64,000 bases of DNA from Streptomyces justiciae (GCF_015163075.1 NZ_JADDXU010000025.1:59920-123919), one strand, 5' to 3'; positions 40,135-49,322 are shown, counted from the first letter of the stretch. The notes: generated from the sequence alone by a model not told the origin. Made by a program: numbers and translations.

Positions 40135-41487
40135 GTGAGCGCATCCACCACACCGGACGTCCGTCAGCACATGGAGCGGCTCGCCGCCGAGGGGATCGAC
40201 GTGGTCCGAGTGACCTATCCCGACCTGATCGGCACCGAACGGGCCCGGGACGTCCTGCTCGACCACCTGCCCGCCGCCTACGACCACGGGCTCGCCTTCT
40301 GCCGGGCCGTCTACCACACCAGCCCGCAGGGCGACGTGGTCCCGGTCGCGGGCGGACTCGACGCCGGACTGCCCGACATCGCCGTACGACCGGATCTCGG
40401 CACGCTCGTCGCCCTGCCCTGGGAACCGGGCGTGGCCGCCTGCCTCGGCGAAGTCATCGACCCCGCGACCGGCGCACCGGCCCCCGAATCACCCCGTGAC
40501 CTGCTGCGCGCGGTCCTCACCCGCTGCCGGGAGCAGGGCCTGCGGCCGGTCGTCGGGCCCGAGCTGGAGTACTTCCTGTGCGAGCCGGACGCCGCGAGCG
40601 GCGGCTGGCGCCGGTACGCGCGTGACGCCGGTGTCGTCTACACCGCCGGGCTGCGCGCCGACCCCGACAACCACCTGCTGCGCACCCTGCGCCTGCTGCG
40701 GGAGCTGAACATCGGCGCCCTCAGCGGGAACCACGAGTTCGACGGCGGACAGTTCGAGATCAACCTGACGCACAGCGAGGCCCTTTCGGCGGCGGACCGT
40801 GCCTTCCGCTTCAAGGCGGCGGTCAAGGAACTCGCCCGCAAGGAGGGGCGGCTCGCCACCTTCATGGCCAAGCCGTTCAACGACGCCGGCGGCTCCGGCT
40901 TCCACCTCCACCTGTCCTGCGAGGGTGAGGACGGCCGCAACGCCTTCGACGACCCCGCGGGGACGTACGGCCTGTCGGCCACCGCCCGGCACGCGATCGC
41001 GGGCATCCTCGCCCACGCCCCGGCCCTCGCCGCGCTCGCCAACCCGACCGTCAACTCCTACCGGCGCTTCGGCCCGGACACCCTCGCCCCGTGGCTGATC
41101 GACTGGGGTCTGGACAACCGCAGTGCCATGGTCCGCATCCCGCCCGAGCGCGGCTCGGGAGCCCGTCTCGAACTGCGGCTGGGCGACGCCAGCGCCAACC
41201 CCTATCTGCTGATCGCCGCGACTCTGGCCGCCGCCCTGCTCGGCATCCGGGCCGGCGCGGAGCCTCCCGCGCCGCTGGAGGGATACGGCTACGACACCGC
41301 CAAGGCGGCCCTGCTGCCGATGAACCTGTCCGCCGCGCTGGACGCCCTGGAGGCGGACAGCGACCTGACCGAACTCCTCGGCAAGGACTTCACCGCCTCC
41401 TACCTCTCCTACAAGCGCAACGAGGTCGAACGCTTCGGACGGCATGTCACCGACTGGGAGTTCACCGAGTACGCCCACCACCTCTGA
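40135..41487 (+). CDS. Glutamine synthetase-like gamma-glutamyl-amine ligase
   Basis: 450 residues from GTG 40135, GAGGAG five bases upstream. Glutamine synthetase catalytic domain: GPELEYFLCEPD, GNHEFDGGQFEINLTHSEAL, FMAKPFNDAGGSGFHLHLSC and IPPERGSGARLELRLGDASA carry the metal, ATP and glutamate residues. It lacks the adenylylation tyrosine context and the ammonium-site features of housekeeping GlnA, and resembles PuuA / IpuC / GlnA3-type enzymes that join glutamate to an amine. With the PuuC-like, C26 and permease genes it completes a gamma-glutamylation route in which no PuuB oxidase is present. The amine substrate is unknown; an aromatic amine is my inference from the ring-cleavage genes. 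Confidence 0.9.
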   Translation: MSASTTPDVRQHMERLAAEGIDVVRVTYPDLIGTERARDVLLDHLPAAYDHGLAFCRAVYHTSPQGDVVPVAGGLDAGLPDIAVRPDLGTLVALPWEPGVAACLGEVIDPATGAPAPESPRDLLRAVLTRCREQGLRPVVGPELEYFLCEPDAASGGWRRYARDAGVVYTAGLRADPDNHLLRTLRLLRELNIGALSGNHEFDGGQFEINLTHSEALSAADRAFRFKAAVKELARKEGRLATFMAKPFNDAGGSGFHLHLSCEGEDGRNAFDDPAGTYGLSATARHAIAGILAHAPALAALANPTVNSYRRFGPDTLAPWLIDWGLDNRSAMVRIPPERGSGARLELRLGDASANPYLLIAATLAAALLGIRAGAEPPAPLEGYGYDTAKAALLPMNLSAALDALEADSDLTELLGKDFTASYLSYKRNEVERFGRHVTDWEFTEYAHHL

Positions 41488-41531
41488 GCCACCCAGGACT
41501 TCCCGCCGTACGCCTTATGGAGACCCCAGCC

Positions 41532-42848
41532 ATGACCAGCCCCGCCCTTCCCGTCACCCCCACCGACGCCGACGAACTCCGCGCCCACCTCCAGGAACCG
41601 CTGCCCCTGGCGGACGTGAACCTGGCCGACCTCGACAACTTCGCCGACGGGGTCACCCCTTGGCGGATGTTCCACACCCTGCGCCACGAGAGCCCGGTGC
41701 ACTGGCAGCCGGAGGAGGCGCCCAACTCCGGCTTCTGGTCGGTGACCCGGCACGCCGACATCGCCCGCGTCGACCGGGACGCCGAGACCTTCACCTCCAC
41801 CCGGTTCGTGAACCTGGAGGAGGTCGACGAGGACCAGATCAAGAAGCGGGCCTCCATCCTGGAGCTGGACGGCGTCCGCCACCGCGCCCTGCGCAGCGTC
41901 ATCCAGCGCCAGTTCGGCGCTAACGTCATCAACAGCTACACGGACTTCCTGCGCGGCCTGACCGCGAAGACCCTGGACGCGGCGCTGGCCAAGGGGACCT
42001 TCGACTTCGTCGCCGACGTCTCCGCAGACTTCCCCATCAACGTCCTCGCGCGTCTCCTCGACGTCCCGCCGGAGGACAACCAGCAGCTCATCGACTGGGG
42101 CAACCGGATCATCGGCAACACCGACCCCGACTACGCGGACGTGCTGCTGCACAGCGAGGAGAGCGAGCAGTACCGCGACCTGCCCTTCCGCTCCCCCGCC
42201 TCACTCGAAGTCTTCGAGTACGGCCGGGAGTTGGCCAGGCAGCGACGCGGCGGCGAGGGCACGGACCTGGTGTCGAAGCTGGTCAACACCACCCCGCGCG
42301 ACGGCGTCCCCCTCTCGGCGCAGGACTTCGACAACTACTTCCTGCTCCTGGTCGTCGCCGGCAACGAGACCACGCGGCACACCATCACCCACTCGATGCT
42401 GGCGCTGCTCCAACACCCCGATCAGCTCGCGAGGTTGAAGGACGACCCGTCCCTCATCCCGACCGCGGTCGAGGAGTTCCTGCGCTGGGCCTCCCCCGTC
42501 TACCACTTCCGCCGCACCGCCACCCGCGACGTCGAGCTCGGCGGCAAGCAGGTCAAGGAGGGCGACAAGGTCGTCATGTGGTACGCCTCCGGCAACCGCG
42601 ACGAGGAGGTCTTCGGCAACCCCTACGACTTCGACGTGGCCCGGCAGAACAACGACCACGTGACCTTCGGCAAGGGCAGCCCCCACCTGTGCCTGGGCAA
42701 CCTGCTCGCCCGCACCGAGATCCGCATCATGTTCGAGGAGCTCATCCCCCGGCTCGCCGACATCCGGCTCGTCGGAGACGTACCGCGCGTGCGCTCCAAC
42801 TTCGTCAACGGCATCAAGAAGCTGCCGGTGGAGGTCACGCTCGCCTGA
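41532..42848 (+). CDS. Cytochrome P450 2 of the catabolic island (CYP125/142-like clan)
   Basis: 438 residues. Heme loop VTFGKGSPHLCLGNLLARTE with Cys387; ExxR at Glu315-Arg318; standard I-helix VVAGNETTRHTITH (274-287). The C-terminal RSNFVNGIKKLPVEV and the long N-terminus resemble the actinobacterial CYP124/125/142 clan. It follows the ligase gene by 44 bases and is under the same promoter, so it may oxidise the gamma-glutamylated amine, taking the place of the missing PuuB-type oxidase, or demethylate it. Ferredoxin 2 and the reductase are divergent across the shared promoter region. Confidence 0.93.
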   Translation: MTSPALPVTPTDADELRAHLQEPLPLADVNLADLDNFADGVTPWRMFHTLRHESPVHWQPEEAPNSGFWSVTRHADIARVDRDAETFTSTRFVNLEEVDEDQIKKRASILELDGVRHRALRSVIQRQFGANVINSYTDFLRGLTAKTLDAALAKGTFDFVADVSADFPINVLARLLDVPPEDNQQLIDWGNRIIGNTDPDYADVLLHSEESEQYRDLPFRSPASLEVFEYGRELARQRRGGEGTDLVSKLVNTTPRDGVPLSAQDFDNYFLLLVVAGNETTRHTITHSMLALLQHPDQLARLKDDPSLIPTAVEEFLRWASPVYHFRRTATRDVELGGKQVKEGDKVVMWYASGNRDEEVFGNPYDFDVARQNNDHVTFGKGSPHLCLGNLLARTEIRIMFEELIPRLADIRLVGDVPRVRSNFVNGIKKLPVEVTLA

Positions 42849-42870
42849 CGGGAGCGGCGGTCTTTGTGGT

Positions 42871-42906
42871 GGCGGCGCGGAACCCGGCGTACAGGTCCGC
42901 GCCGCC
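42871..42906. terminator. Hairpin between convergent P450 2 and MFS genes
   Basis: Perfect 11-bp stem, GGCGGCGCGGA at 42871-42881 with TCCGCGCCGCC at 42896-42906, 14-base loop. Confidence 0.75.
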
Positions 42907-42929
42907 CGCCCCTCGCGCTCCGGAGGCGG

Positions 42930-44360
42930 TCAGGCGTCGACCGCCTCGCGTCGGCCGGCGGGCTGGGCCGACGCGGCGATGCGGGCCGCGCGGTCCGGCA
43001 TGGTGAAGGCGAAGAGCGCGGCGACCGCGGAGATGGCCGCGAGCACCAGGTAGGCGTGCTGAAAGGCGGAGACGGGCGGGTGGGCGTCGGCGCCCGTCCC
43101 GACCGCGGTGGCCGAGGCCAGCACGACGGTGACCACCGCGGGGGCGGCGGCGTTGGCGGCCTGCCGTACGACGGTGTTGAGGGTCGAGGCGTGCGAGACG
43201 TCGGCCTTCGCTATGGCGGTGAACGAGGCGACCGTGGTCGGCATGAACACCCCGCCCATCGCCGCGCCGAGCAGGAACATCAGCCCCCGGAACGCCCACA
43301 GCGAGGACTCCGCGTCCAGCCGGGAGAACGCGACCAGCACCAGCGCCACCCCGAGCAGTCCGCAGCCCGCGATCCGGCGTGGACCGACCCGCGCGTAGAG
43401 CGGACCGACGAGCTGGACGGTGAGCAGCACACCGAGAGCCTCGGCGAAGGTGGCGGAACCGGACTCCCAGGCGCTCAGCCCCAGCCCCTCCTGAAGGAAG
43501 AGCGGGCCGAGGAACATCGCCCCCATGAAGCCGATGAAGCCGATGAACGCGGTGATGTTGGTGTCGCGGAACAGCCGGTCGGCGAAGAGGCGGACCCGCA
43601 GGGCCGGTTCGGGCACCCGCAGCTCGACCACCACGGCCGCCGCCAGCAGGGCCGCGCCGCCGATCAGGCCGGCCAGCACCAGTGGACTCCCCCAGCCCAT
43701 CTCGGCACCCTCGCTGACCCCGAACATCAGCCCCGCGGTGCCGAACGCGGTGAGCACCAGGCCCGGCACGTCGAGGCGGCCGGGGACGTGGTCCCGGTGC
43801 CGGTCCAGGAAGAGCAGTCCGAAGACCAGGACCGCGACGCCGATCGGGAGGTTGGCGTAGAACACCCAGCGCCACGACAGGTGGTCGACGAGCCAGCCCG
43901 CCCCCATGGGGGCCAGGGCGGGCGCCACCTGCTGCGGGATGATCATGTAGCGGGAGACCTTGACCTGCTCGGACAGGCTGAACGTGCGGTAGAGCAGGGC
44001 GGCGGTGACCGGCAGCAGAATGCCGGCCGCCAGGCCCTGGAGGGCACGCCAGGCGACCAGTTCGCCGAGCGACCCGGCCGCGCCGCAGAGTCCGGAGGCG
44101 AGGGTGAAGACGGCGAACGAGACGAGCACCGTGCTCCGGCCGCCGAAGCGGTCCCCGAGCCAGGCCGAGACGGGGACGGCCAGGCCGACACAGACGGGGT
44201 AGACCACCACGACGGCGTCGAGGCCCGCGGTGGCGAGCCCGAAGTCCCGTCCGATGGAGGGCAGGGCGACAGTGGTCCCGGCTCCGTCCACGATGGACAT
44301 GAACGCGGTGACGACACAGACGATGGGGACGACGATGCGCTGGTTGAGACGTACGGACAC
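42930..44360 (-). CDS. MFS drug exporter, DHA2 type, divergent to MarR
   Basis: About 476 residues from GTG 44360; the open frame extends upstream but that part overlaps the operator and the MarR gene and is rejected. Around 14 membrane segments with SIVDGAGTTVALPSIGRDFG, WLGDRFGGRSTVLVSFAV (motif A) and the repeat WRALQGLAAGILLPVTAALL. The family expels drugs and hydrophobic toxins. No ribosome binding site is visible before the GTG. It probably forms a pump/repressor pair with the divergent MarR gene. Whether it belongs to the catabolic island is not shown. Confidence 0.9.
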   Translation of the reverse strand: MSVRLNQRIVVPIVCVVTAFMSIVDGAGTTVALPSIGRDFGLATAGLDAVVVVYPVCVGLAVPVSAWLGDRFGGRSTVLVSFAVFTLASGLCGAAGSLGELVAWRALQGLAAGILLPVTAALLYRTFSLSEQVKVSRYMIIPQQVAPALAPMGAGWLVDHLSWRWVFYANLPIGVAVLVFGLLFLDRHRDHVPGRLDVPGLVLTAFGTAGLMFGVSEGAEMGWGSPLVLAGLIGGAALLAAAVVVELRVPEPALRVRLFADRLFRDTNITAFIGFIGFMGAMFLGPLFLQEGLGLSAWESGSATFAEALGVLLTVQLVGPLYARVGPRRIAGCGLLGVALVLVAFSRLDAESSLWAFRGLMFLLGAAMGGVFMPTTVASFTAIAKADVSHASTLNTVVRQAANAAAPAVVTVVLASATAVGTGADAHPPVSAFQHAYLVLAAISAVAALFAFTMPDRAARIAASAQPAGRREAVDA

Positions 44361-44363
44361 ATG

Positions 44364-44384
44364 CTGAGCATACTCAGTTTGAGT
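44364..44384. promoter_or_regulatory. Overlapping dyads, candidate MarR operator
   Basis: CTGAG-CATA-CTCAG (44364-44377) and ACTCA-GTT-TGAGT (44372-44384) overlap, and both are perfect. They lie directly at the start of the MFS gene. A third CTCAG follows at 44389. Confidence 0.6.
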
Positions 44385-44529
44385 AACCTCAGTGTTTCCT
44401 GGAGCCCTTCCACCGCACCCGGACGGCCGGTCGCCCGACGGCCCGCCGCCCGCATGCGATAGGAACGGACACGCGGCGCACAGCAGTTGTGACCCGTGAA
44501 GACATGCGGACGAGGACGGGAGCGCCACG

Positions 44530-45021
44530 GTGAGGGACGTACCGGGCAGCAGCGATCCATTGATCGACGAGATGTTCGCCACCACGCACCGGTTGCGGAC
44601 CTACGTCGACGGACGGCTGGCCGAGAAGGGCACCTCCGTGGCGCGGCTGCGCGCCCTGCGCTTCCTGGCCCACACCGCAGAGCCGATGCGGATGCGCGAC
44701 CTCAGCGACATGCTGGGCATCGCCGCCCGCACCGCGACCAGCCTGGTGGACGCCCTGGAACGGGAGGGCCTGGTGGCACGGCTGCCCCACCCCACCGACC
44801 GTCGCGCCCATCTGCTCGCCCTCACCGACGCGGGCCGCTCCCGCCACCAGGAGGCGGAGGACCTGGACCGGGAGGCCCTGAGCACGGCCACCGGCGCCCT
44901 CACCGCCGAGGACCGCGCCATCCTGCGCACGCTGCTGGGCCGCATCCGCGACACGGTCGACGCGGCCCCGAAGCACCCCCAGGCCGCCGGTACGGTACCG
45001 GGCGGACGGCAGTCGGAGTAG
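44530..45021 (+). CDS. MarR-family transcriptional regulator
   Basis: 163 residues from GTG 44530 with GGGAG upstream. Winged-helix core: ARLRALRFLAHTAEPMRMRD, SDMLGIAARTATSLVDALER and the wing RLPHPTDRRAHLLALTDAG. It is divergent to a DHA2 pump with perfect dyads at the pump start, the usual layout of a repressor of a multidrug pump. It is convergent with the secreted protein gene, ten bases apart. Confidence 0.9.
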   Translation: MRDVPGSSDPLIDEMFATTHRLRTYVDGRLAEKGTSVARLRALRFLAHTAEPMRMRDLSDMLGIAARTATSLVDALEREGLVARLPHPTDRRAHLLALTDAGRSRHQEAEDLDREALSTATGALTAEDRAILRTLLGRIRDTVDAAPKHPQAAGTVPGGRQSE

Positions 45022-45031
45022 GCCGGTCGGT

Positions 45032-45865
45032 TCAGGAGCGTACGTCGACGTAGTCGCCGGCCGCCTTGGCGGGCCCCGTAGTGGTCGAGCCGGGGAAGCT
45101 CCAGCGCCAGTAGCCGTCCTTGACCGCCTTGACGGTGGTGCGCAGCGTGCCGGTGCTGCTGGTGTTCACCGTGGCCACCGTGGTGTAGGTGCTGCTGCCC
45201 TTGGGGCGGAACTGCAGTTTCACCGCCCGGCCCGCGTACCCCGCATACCGGTACGTGTCCCAGTTGGCCCGCACCAGCTTGCCCGTGACGGTGATCCGCG
45301 CGCCCTTCGCCACCGGTTCCGGGGCGGCGTTGACGGTCAGCTGCGCGGCACGCTTGAGGGAGAACGACCCCGCACCGGGGGCGAAGACGGAATCTCCGTC
45401 GACCGCGTCGACCAAGGCGTCCACCGACCAGGTGCCCGCGTTGGCGTTGGCCAGGTCCACCGGGTCGTCGCTGCCGGGGGCCGGGTGGGCGTTGACGGTG
45501 AACGTCGTCGTGCACGACGTGGCGGTCTCGCAGAACGCGTCGGTGGTGTAGAAGCCTCCGTGGGGACCTTTCAGGTCCACATCGGCGAAGGACAGCCCGG
45601 AGTCGTCCGCTCCGGTGACCGTGACCGGGAACGTCACGTTGCGGGTGATCCCCACGATGACGTCATGCCCCGAGTTGACGACCGCACCACTGACCACGGG
45701 CTCGCTGACCGAGGCGTCGGACACGGCATCAGCCGAGGCTCCTGCCCCCACCAGCACAACGGCGACGGCACCCACCACGGCACCGCGCCTCGCTGTACGG
45801 GCGGGCGAGGAGCTCTCGCGCCCGCCGGTCTGTCTGTCGCCCATCAGCGCGACGTATCGGCTCAT
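45032..45865 (-). CDS. Secreted protein with beta-rich (Ig-like) domains
   Basis: 277 residues from ATG 45865, with GGAGG upstream. N-terminal signal: Arg-rich start, RRGAVVGAVAVVLVGAGASA as hydrophobic core, then a likely cut near Ala-Asp-Ala. The mature part looks like two beta-sandwich modules (one with VTFPVTVTGADDSGLSFADV and two cysteines, the second with KGARITVTGKLVRANWDTYR and GRAVKLQFRPKGSSTYTTVA). The second module resembles repeats seen in many Streptomyces exported proteins of unknown function. No enzyme motif. Possibly a surface or matrix protein. Confidence 0.8.
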   Translation of the reverse strand: MSRYVALMGDRQTGGRESSSPARTARRGAVVGAVAVVLVGAGASADAVSDASVSEPVVSGAVVNSGHDVIVGITRNVTFPVTVTGADDSGLSFADVDLKGPHGGFYTTDAFCETATSCTTTFTVNAHPAPGSDDPVDLANANAGTWSVDALVDAVDGDSVFAPGAGSFSLKRAAQLTVNAAPEPVAKGARITVTGKLVRANWDTYRYAGYAGRAVKLQFRPKGSSTYTTVATVNTSSTGTLRTTVKAVKDGYWRWSFPGSTTTGPAKAAGDYVDVRS

Positions 45866-46112
45866 CAATCCTCCAGGGGAGACGCACCGCGCCTCCCCAA
45901 CCACTGCCCGAACGAGGGAAGTTGGCGGCAAGCACGGAAGACAGGGCTGTATCGCCTCGTACGACCACCGAACCGGCCCGATCGTTGCCCTGGATACGAA
46001 AGCTCCAGCGCTCCCCTCTCCCCCGTCGGACCCGGCGCTCCTCCCCCTCTCGACGCCAACCGCACCGCAACAGGCATCATTTGTCGGACAGGACAGCAGG
46101 AGGAGCAGCGCC

Positions 46113-47336
46113 GTGACCGACACCAGCGACACCCGACCCGCAGACGGTGCGGCACCAGCGGCCCGGCCGAGCCCGCTGCTCCGGCTGATGCGCTACCTCC
46201 CGCTGATCGCGCCCGTCCTGCTGTGGGCCGTGCCCTGCGGGGTGCTGCTGTACTCCGGTCAGCACTGGCCGCTGCCGGTCACGCTGGTCGGCACCCTCCT
46301 GTTCGCGCTCGGGCTGATCGCGATGCCGTTGACCATGGTGCGTGGCCACGGCCGGCGCCAGCAGGACCGGGCCGCGATCATCGGTGACAGCCTCCTGGGC
46401 GGCAGCTGGGTGCTGTTCACCTGGTCCGTTCTGCTCGGCGTGCTGCTGCGACCGGTCCTGGCCGTGGCCGGCGTCGGGGACGGACAGGATCGGGCCCGTA
46501 TCGTCACCTGGGCCGTCCTCGGTGTGGCCGCCGTACTGCTCGCCTGGGGGTATTACGAGGCCCGGCGCGTCCCGCGCGTACGCGAACTCGACGTGCCGCT
46601 CCCCCGCCTGGGAGCCGGGCTCGACGGCACCCGGGTCGCCCTCATCACCGACACCCACTACGGGCCCCTCGACCGCGCCCGCTGGTCGGCACGAGTTTGT
46701 GAGGTGGTGAACACCCTGGAGGCCGACCTGGTCTGCCACACCGGCGACATCGCGGACGGCACCGCCGAACGCCGCCGCGCCCAGGCCACCCCGCTCGGCA
46801 CCGTGAAGGCCACCCGGGCCCGGGTGTACGTCACCGGCAACCACGAGTACTACAGCGAGGCCCAGGGCTGGGTCGACCTGATGGACGAGCTGGGCTGGGA
46901 ACCGCTGCGCAACCGCCACCTGCTGCTCGAACGCGGCGGCGACACCCTCGTGGTCGCCGGCGTGGACGACGTCACCGCCGAATCCTCCGGCCTGGCCGGC
47001 CACCGCGCCCACCTCGCCGGAGCCCTGGACGGCGCCGACCCCGACCTCCCCGTGCTGCTCCTCGCTCACCAGCCCAAGTTCATCGACCGGGCCGCCGCCG
47101 CGGGCGTCGACCTCCAACTCTCCGGCCACACCCACGGCGGTCAGATCTGGCCCTTCCACCACTTGGTCCGTATCGACCAGCCCGCCCTCGCCGGCCTCAC
47201 CCGGCACGGCCCCCGCACCCTCCTCTACACCAGCCGCGGCACCGGCTTCTGGGGCCCGCCCTTCCGCGTCTTCGCCCCCAGCGAGATCACCCTGCTGGTG
47301 CTCCGCAGCAACGGAAGTACAGCCGCGTCCGATTGA
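46113..47336 (+). CDS. Membrane-anchored metallophosphoesterase (calcineurin-like)
   Basis: 407 residues from GTG 46113 with AGGAGGAG upstream. The first about 150 residues hold four membrane helices. The C-terminal phosphoesterase domain shows the metal motifs VALITDTHYGPLD (DxH), CHTGDIADG (GDxxD type), VTGNHEYYS (GNHE), LLLAHQPKF and LSGHTHGGQIWPFH (GHTH). This is the YkuE/YaeI-type layout, which acts on lipid or nucleotide phosphates at the membrane. It stands alone between a divergent secreted-protein gene (247 bases upstream) and a P450. Confidence 0.92.
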   Translation: MTDTSDTRPADGAAPAARPSPLLRLMRYLPLIAPVLLWAVPCGVLLYSGQHWPLPVTLVGTLLFALGLIAMPLTMVRGHGRRQQDRAAIIGDSLLGGSWVLFTWSVLLGVLLRPVLAVAGVGDGQDRARIVTWAVLGVAAVLLAWGYYEARRVPRVRELDVPLPRLGAGLDGTRVALITDTHYGPLDRARWSARVCEVVNTLEADLVCHTGDIADGTAERRRAQATPLGTVKATRARVYVTGNHEYYSEAQGWVDLMDELGWEPLRNRHLLLERGGDTLVVAGVDDVTAESSGLAGHRAHLAGALDGADPDLPVLLLAHQPKFIDRAAAAGVDLQLSGHTHGGQIWPFHHLVRIDQPALAGLTRHGPRTLLYTSRGTGFWGPPFRVFAPSEITLLVLRSNGSTAASD

Positions 47337-47462
47337 GCGGGCAAGGCCGCCGACCGACGAGGCACTGGCGGCGGGGCCCGGCCCTCCTGGATTCTGGCCG
47401 CATGTGCCGGGCAGTGGGCTCCCCCCGCCGGGGTGTCCGCACGACGACGGAGGCAGCAGCCG

Positions 47463-48653
47463 ATGGATCGAGCCGACGACGTACGCAAGATTCGCAGGGA
47501 TCACGCCACACCCGTCTGCCCGGTCGACCACGGAGACGACGGCACTTGGCGGGTACACGGCTATCACGCGGCACGTGCAGTGCTGCGCAGCACCGACACC
47601 GTGCAGGCCGGTCTCGGGATCGAGACCGTGGAGAAGCTGCCGGCCCGGATCAGGCGGCCCGTGCTGTACCGGGACGGGCTGGAGCACCGCGAACACCGCC
47701 GACAGACCGCCCGCTACTTCACACCCCGCCGTGTGGACGAGCACTACCGGGAACTCACCGAACGCATCGCGCGCCGGCACCTCGAGACCCTGCGGAGCGC
47801 GGGCGAGGCATGGCTGGAGGACCTCACCTTCGGTGTCTCGATCGATGTGGCGTGCGAGGTGATCGGCCTGACCCGCAGCAGACCCGGCATCCAGCGTCGG
47901 CTGGAGCGCTTCTTCCCGGAGAAGTTCGGCAGGCCCGGGCTGACCAGTTGGCACGGGATCTACTGGCTGTTCCGCCAGAACAGCAACTGGCTGCGGATCT
48001 ACCTCGCCGACGTCCGCCCCGCCGTCCGGGCCCACCGCGAACGGCCCGCGGACAACCTGATCTCACACCTGATCGCCGAGGGATGTTCCAGTGCCGAGAT
48101 CCTCGGCGAGTGCCTCACCTACGCCGCCGCCGGCATGGTCACCACACGCGAGTTCATCAGCGTCGCCGCCTGGCACCTGTTCACCGACGCGGCGCTGCGC
48201 GAGCGCTACCTGGCCGGGGGTGAGGACGAACGTCTGGCGGTGATGCACGAGCTCCTGCGCCTGGAGCCCGCGGTGGCCCGTCTGAAGCGGCGGACCACCG
48301 GTCCCTTGGACGTGCCGAGTGCGGACGGGCCGGTCACCCTGCCCGGCGGCGCGCTCGTGGAGATCTTCGTGGACGAGGCGAACACCGACCCGGAGGCGGT
48401 GGGCGACCGTCCCAGAGCGGTCCGGCCCGGCAGAGCTACGACGACCGGCCGTTACGCGGCCGCCCTGTCCTTCGGCGACGGACCGCACCGCTGCCCCGGT
48501 GCCGACATCGCGATGATGGAGGCCAACGTGTTCCTCGGTCACCTCTTCGCCCTTGAGGGCATACGTATGCTCACGCCGCCCCGCGTCACGTTCCAGGACG
48601 AGATAGGCGGCTATGTGATCCGCGGACTGCGCGTGGCGGTCGACCCGCGGTGA
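47463..48653 (+). CDS. Cytochrome P450, orphan
   Basis: 396 residues from ATG 47463, GGAGG upstream. Heme loop LSFGDGPHRCPGADIAMMEA with Cys344, ExxR at Glu263-Arg266 (HELLR), and I-helix TYAAAGMVTTREF (219-231). No ferredoxin or reductase lies next to it, so it must borrow redox partners. The N-terminal part is Arg/His-rich and short compared with typical actinobacterial P450s. Substrate not predictable. It is 127 bases after the phosphoesterase and probably has its own promoter. Confidence 0.9.
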   Translation: MDRADDVRKIRRDHATPVCPVDHGDDGTWRVHGYHAARAVLRSTDTVQAGLGIETVEKLPARIRRPVLYRDGLEHREHRRQTARYFTPRRVDEHYRELTERIARRHLETLRSAGEAWLEDLTFGVSIDVACEVIGLTRSRPGIQRRLERFFPEKFGRPGLTSWHGIYWLFRQNSNWLRIYLADVRPAVRAHRERPADNLISHLIAEGCSSAEILGECLTYAAAGMVTTREFISVAAWHLFTDAALRERYLAGGEDERLAVMHELLRLEPAVARLKRRTTGPLDVPSADGPVTLPGGALVEIFVDEANTDPEAVGDRPRAVRPGRATTTGRYAAALSFGDGPHRCPGADIAMMEANVFLGHLFALEGIRMLTPPRVTFQDEIGGYVIRGLRVAVDPR

Positions 48654-48750
48654 TGCCACGCGAGCGCCGGGCTCACCGCAGCGGCGGTCCTGCGGCGCCC
48701 GGGCCGTTGGACGGCTTGATCGGGGGCTGTCAGACCAACAGACTGCATCG

Positions 48751-49284
48751 GTGAGCCCTGAACTTCCCGTCTTCCGCTATCACCCCGATCCGATCGCCAG
48801 CGGGTCCGTCCGCGAGAGTGCCGAGACCTGCGCGTGCTGCGACCGCGCCACGGGGTGGATCTACACCGCGAGCTTCTACACTGCCGAGGACGTCAGCGGA
48901 CGCTTCTGCCCGTGGTGCATCGCGGACGGCAGCGCGGCCGGACGGTTCGCCGGCGAGTTCATGGACTCCTACGGGCTCGCCGGCGTCAGCGAGGAGATCC
49001 TGCACGAGGTCACGCGCCGCACCCCCGGATTCCATGCCTGGCAGGATCCGCACCGGCTCGTCCACTGCGACGACGCGGCCGCCTTCATCGGCGAGGTCGG
49101 ACACGGCGAACTGGCAGCCCACCCAGAGGCCCTCGACCAACTGAGGCAGGATCTGCGCATGGGTGGCCGGCACGACGCTGCCCAGCTTGAGCAGTTCCTC
49201 ACCCACCTCGGCGAGGGCGCGACCGCGATGCTCTTCCGCTGCACCGTCTGCGGCACCCACCTCGCCTACGCCGACGCCTCGTGA
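48751..49284 (+). CDS. CbrC-family (UPF0167) protein
   Basis: 177 residues from GTG 48751. The family features are clear: FRYHPDPIASGSV at the start, two cysteine pairs early on (ETCACCDRATG and RFCPWCIADGSAA), and the closing FRCTVCGTHLAYAD with another CxxC, so it is probably a small zinc-binding protein. E. coli CbrC is linked to colicin E2 tolerance; the molecular role is unknown. The ribosome binding site is weak. Nothing nearby shows its task in this organism. Confidence 0.85.
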   Translation: MSPELPVFRYHPDPIASGSVRESAETCACCDRATGWIYTASFYTAEDVSGRFCPWCIADGSAAGRFAGEFMDSYGLAGVSEEILHEVTRRTPGFHAWQDPHRLVHCDDAAAFIGEVGHGELAAHPEALDQLRQDLRMGGRHDAAQLEQFLTHLGEGATAMLFRCTVCGTHLAYADAS

Positions 49285-49322
49285 TCAGACCGGGTCGGCG
49301 GCCCGACTCCGGGGGCGGCCGG

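Noticed and set aside
40135..41487. Calling the ligase a housekeeping glutamine synthetase
   Set aside because: Gene context is catabolic and the sequence follows the PuuA/IpuC-type branch.
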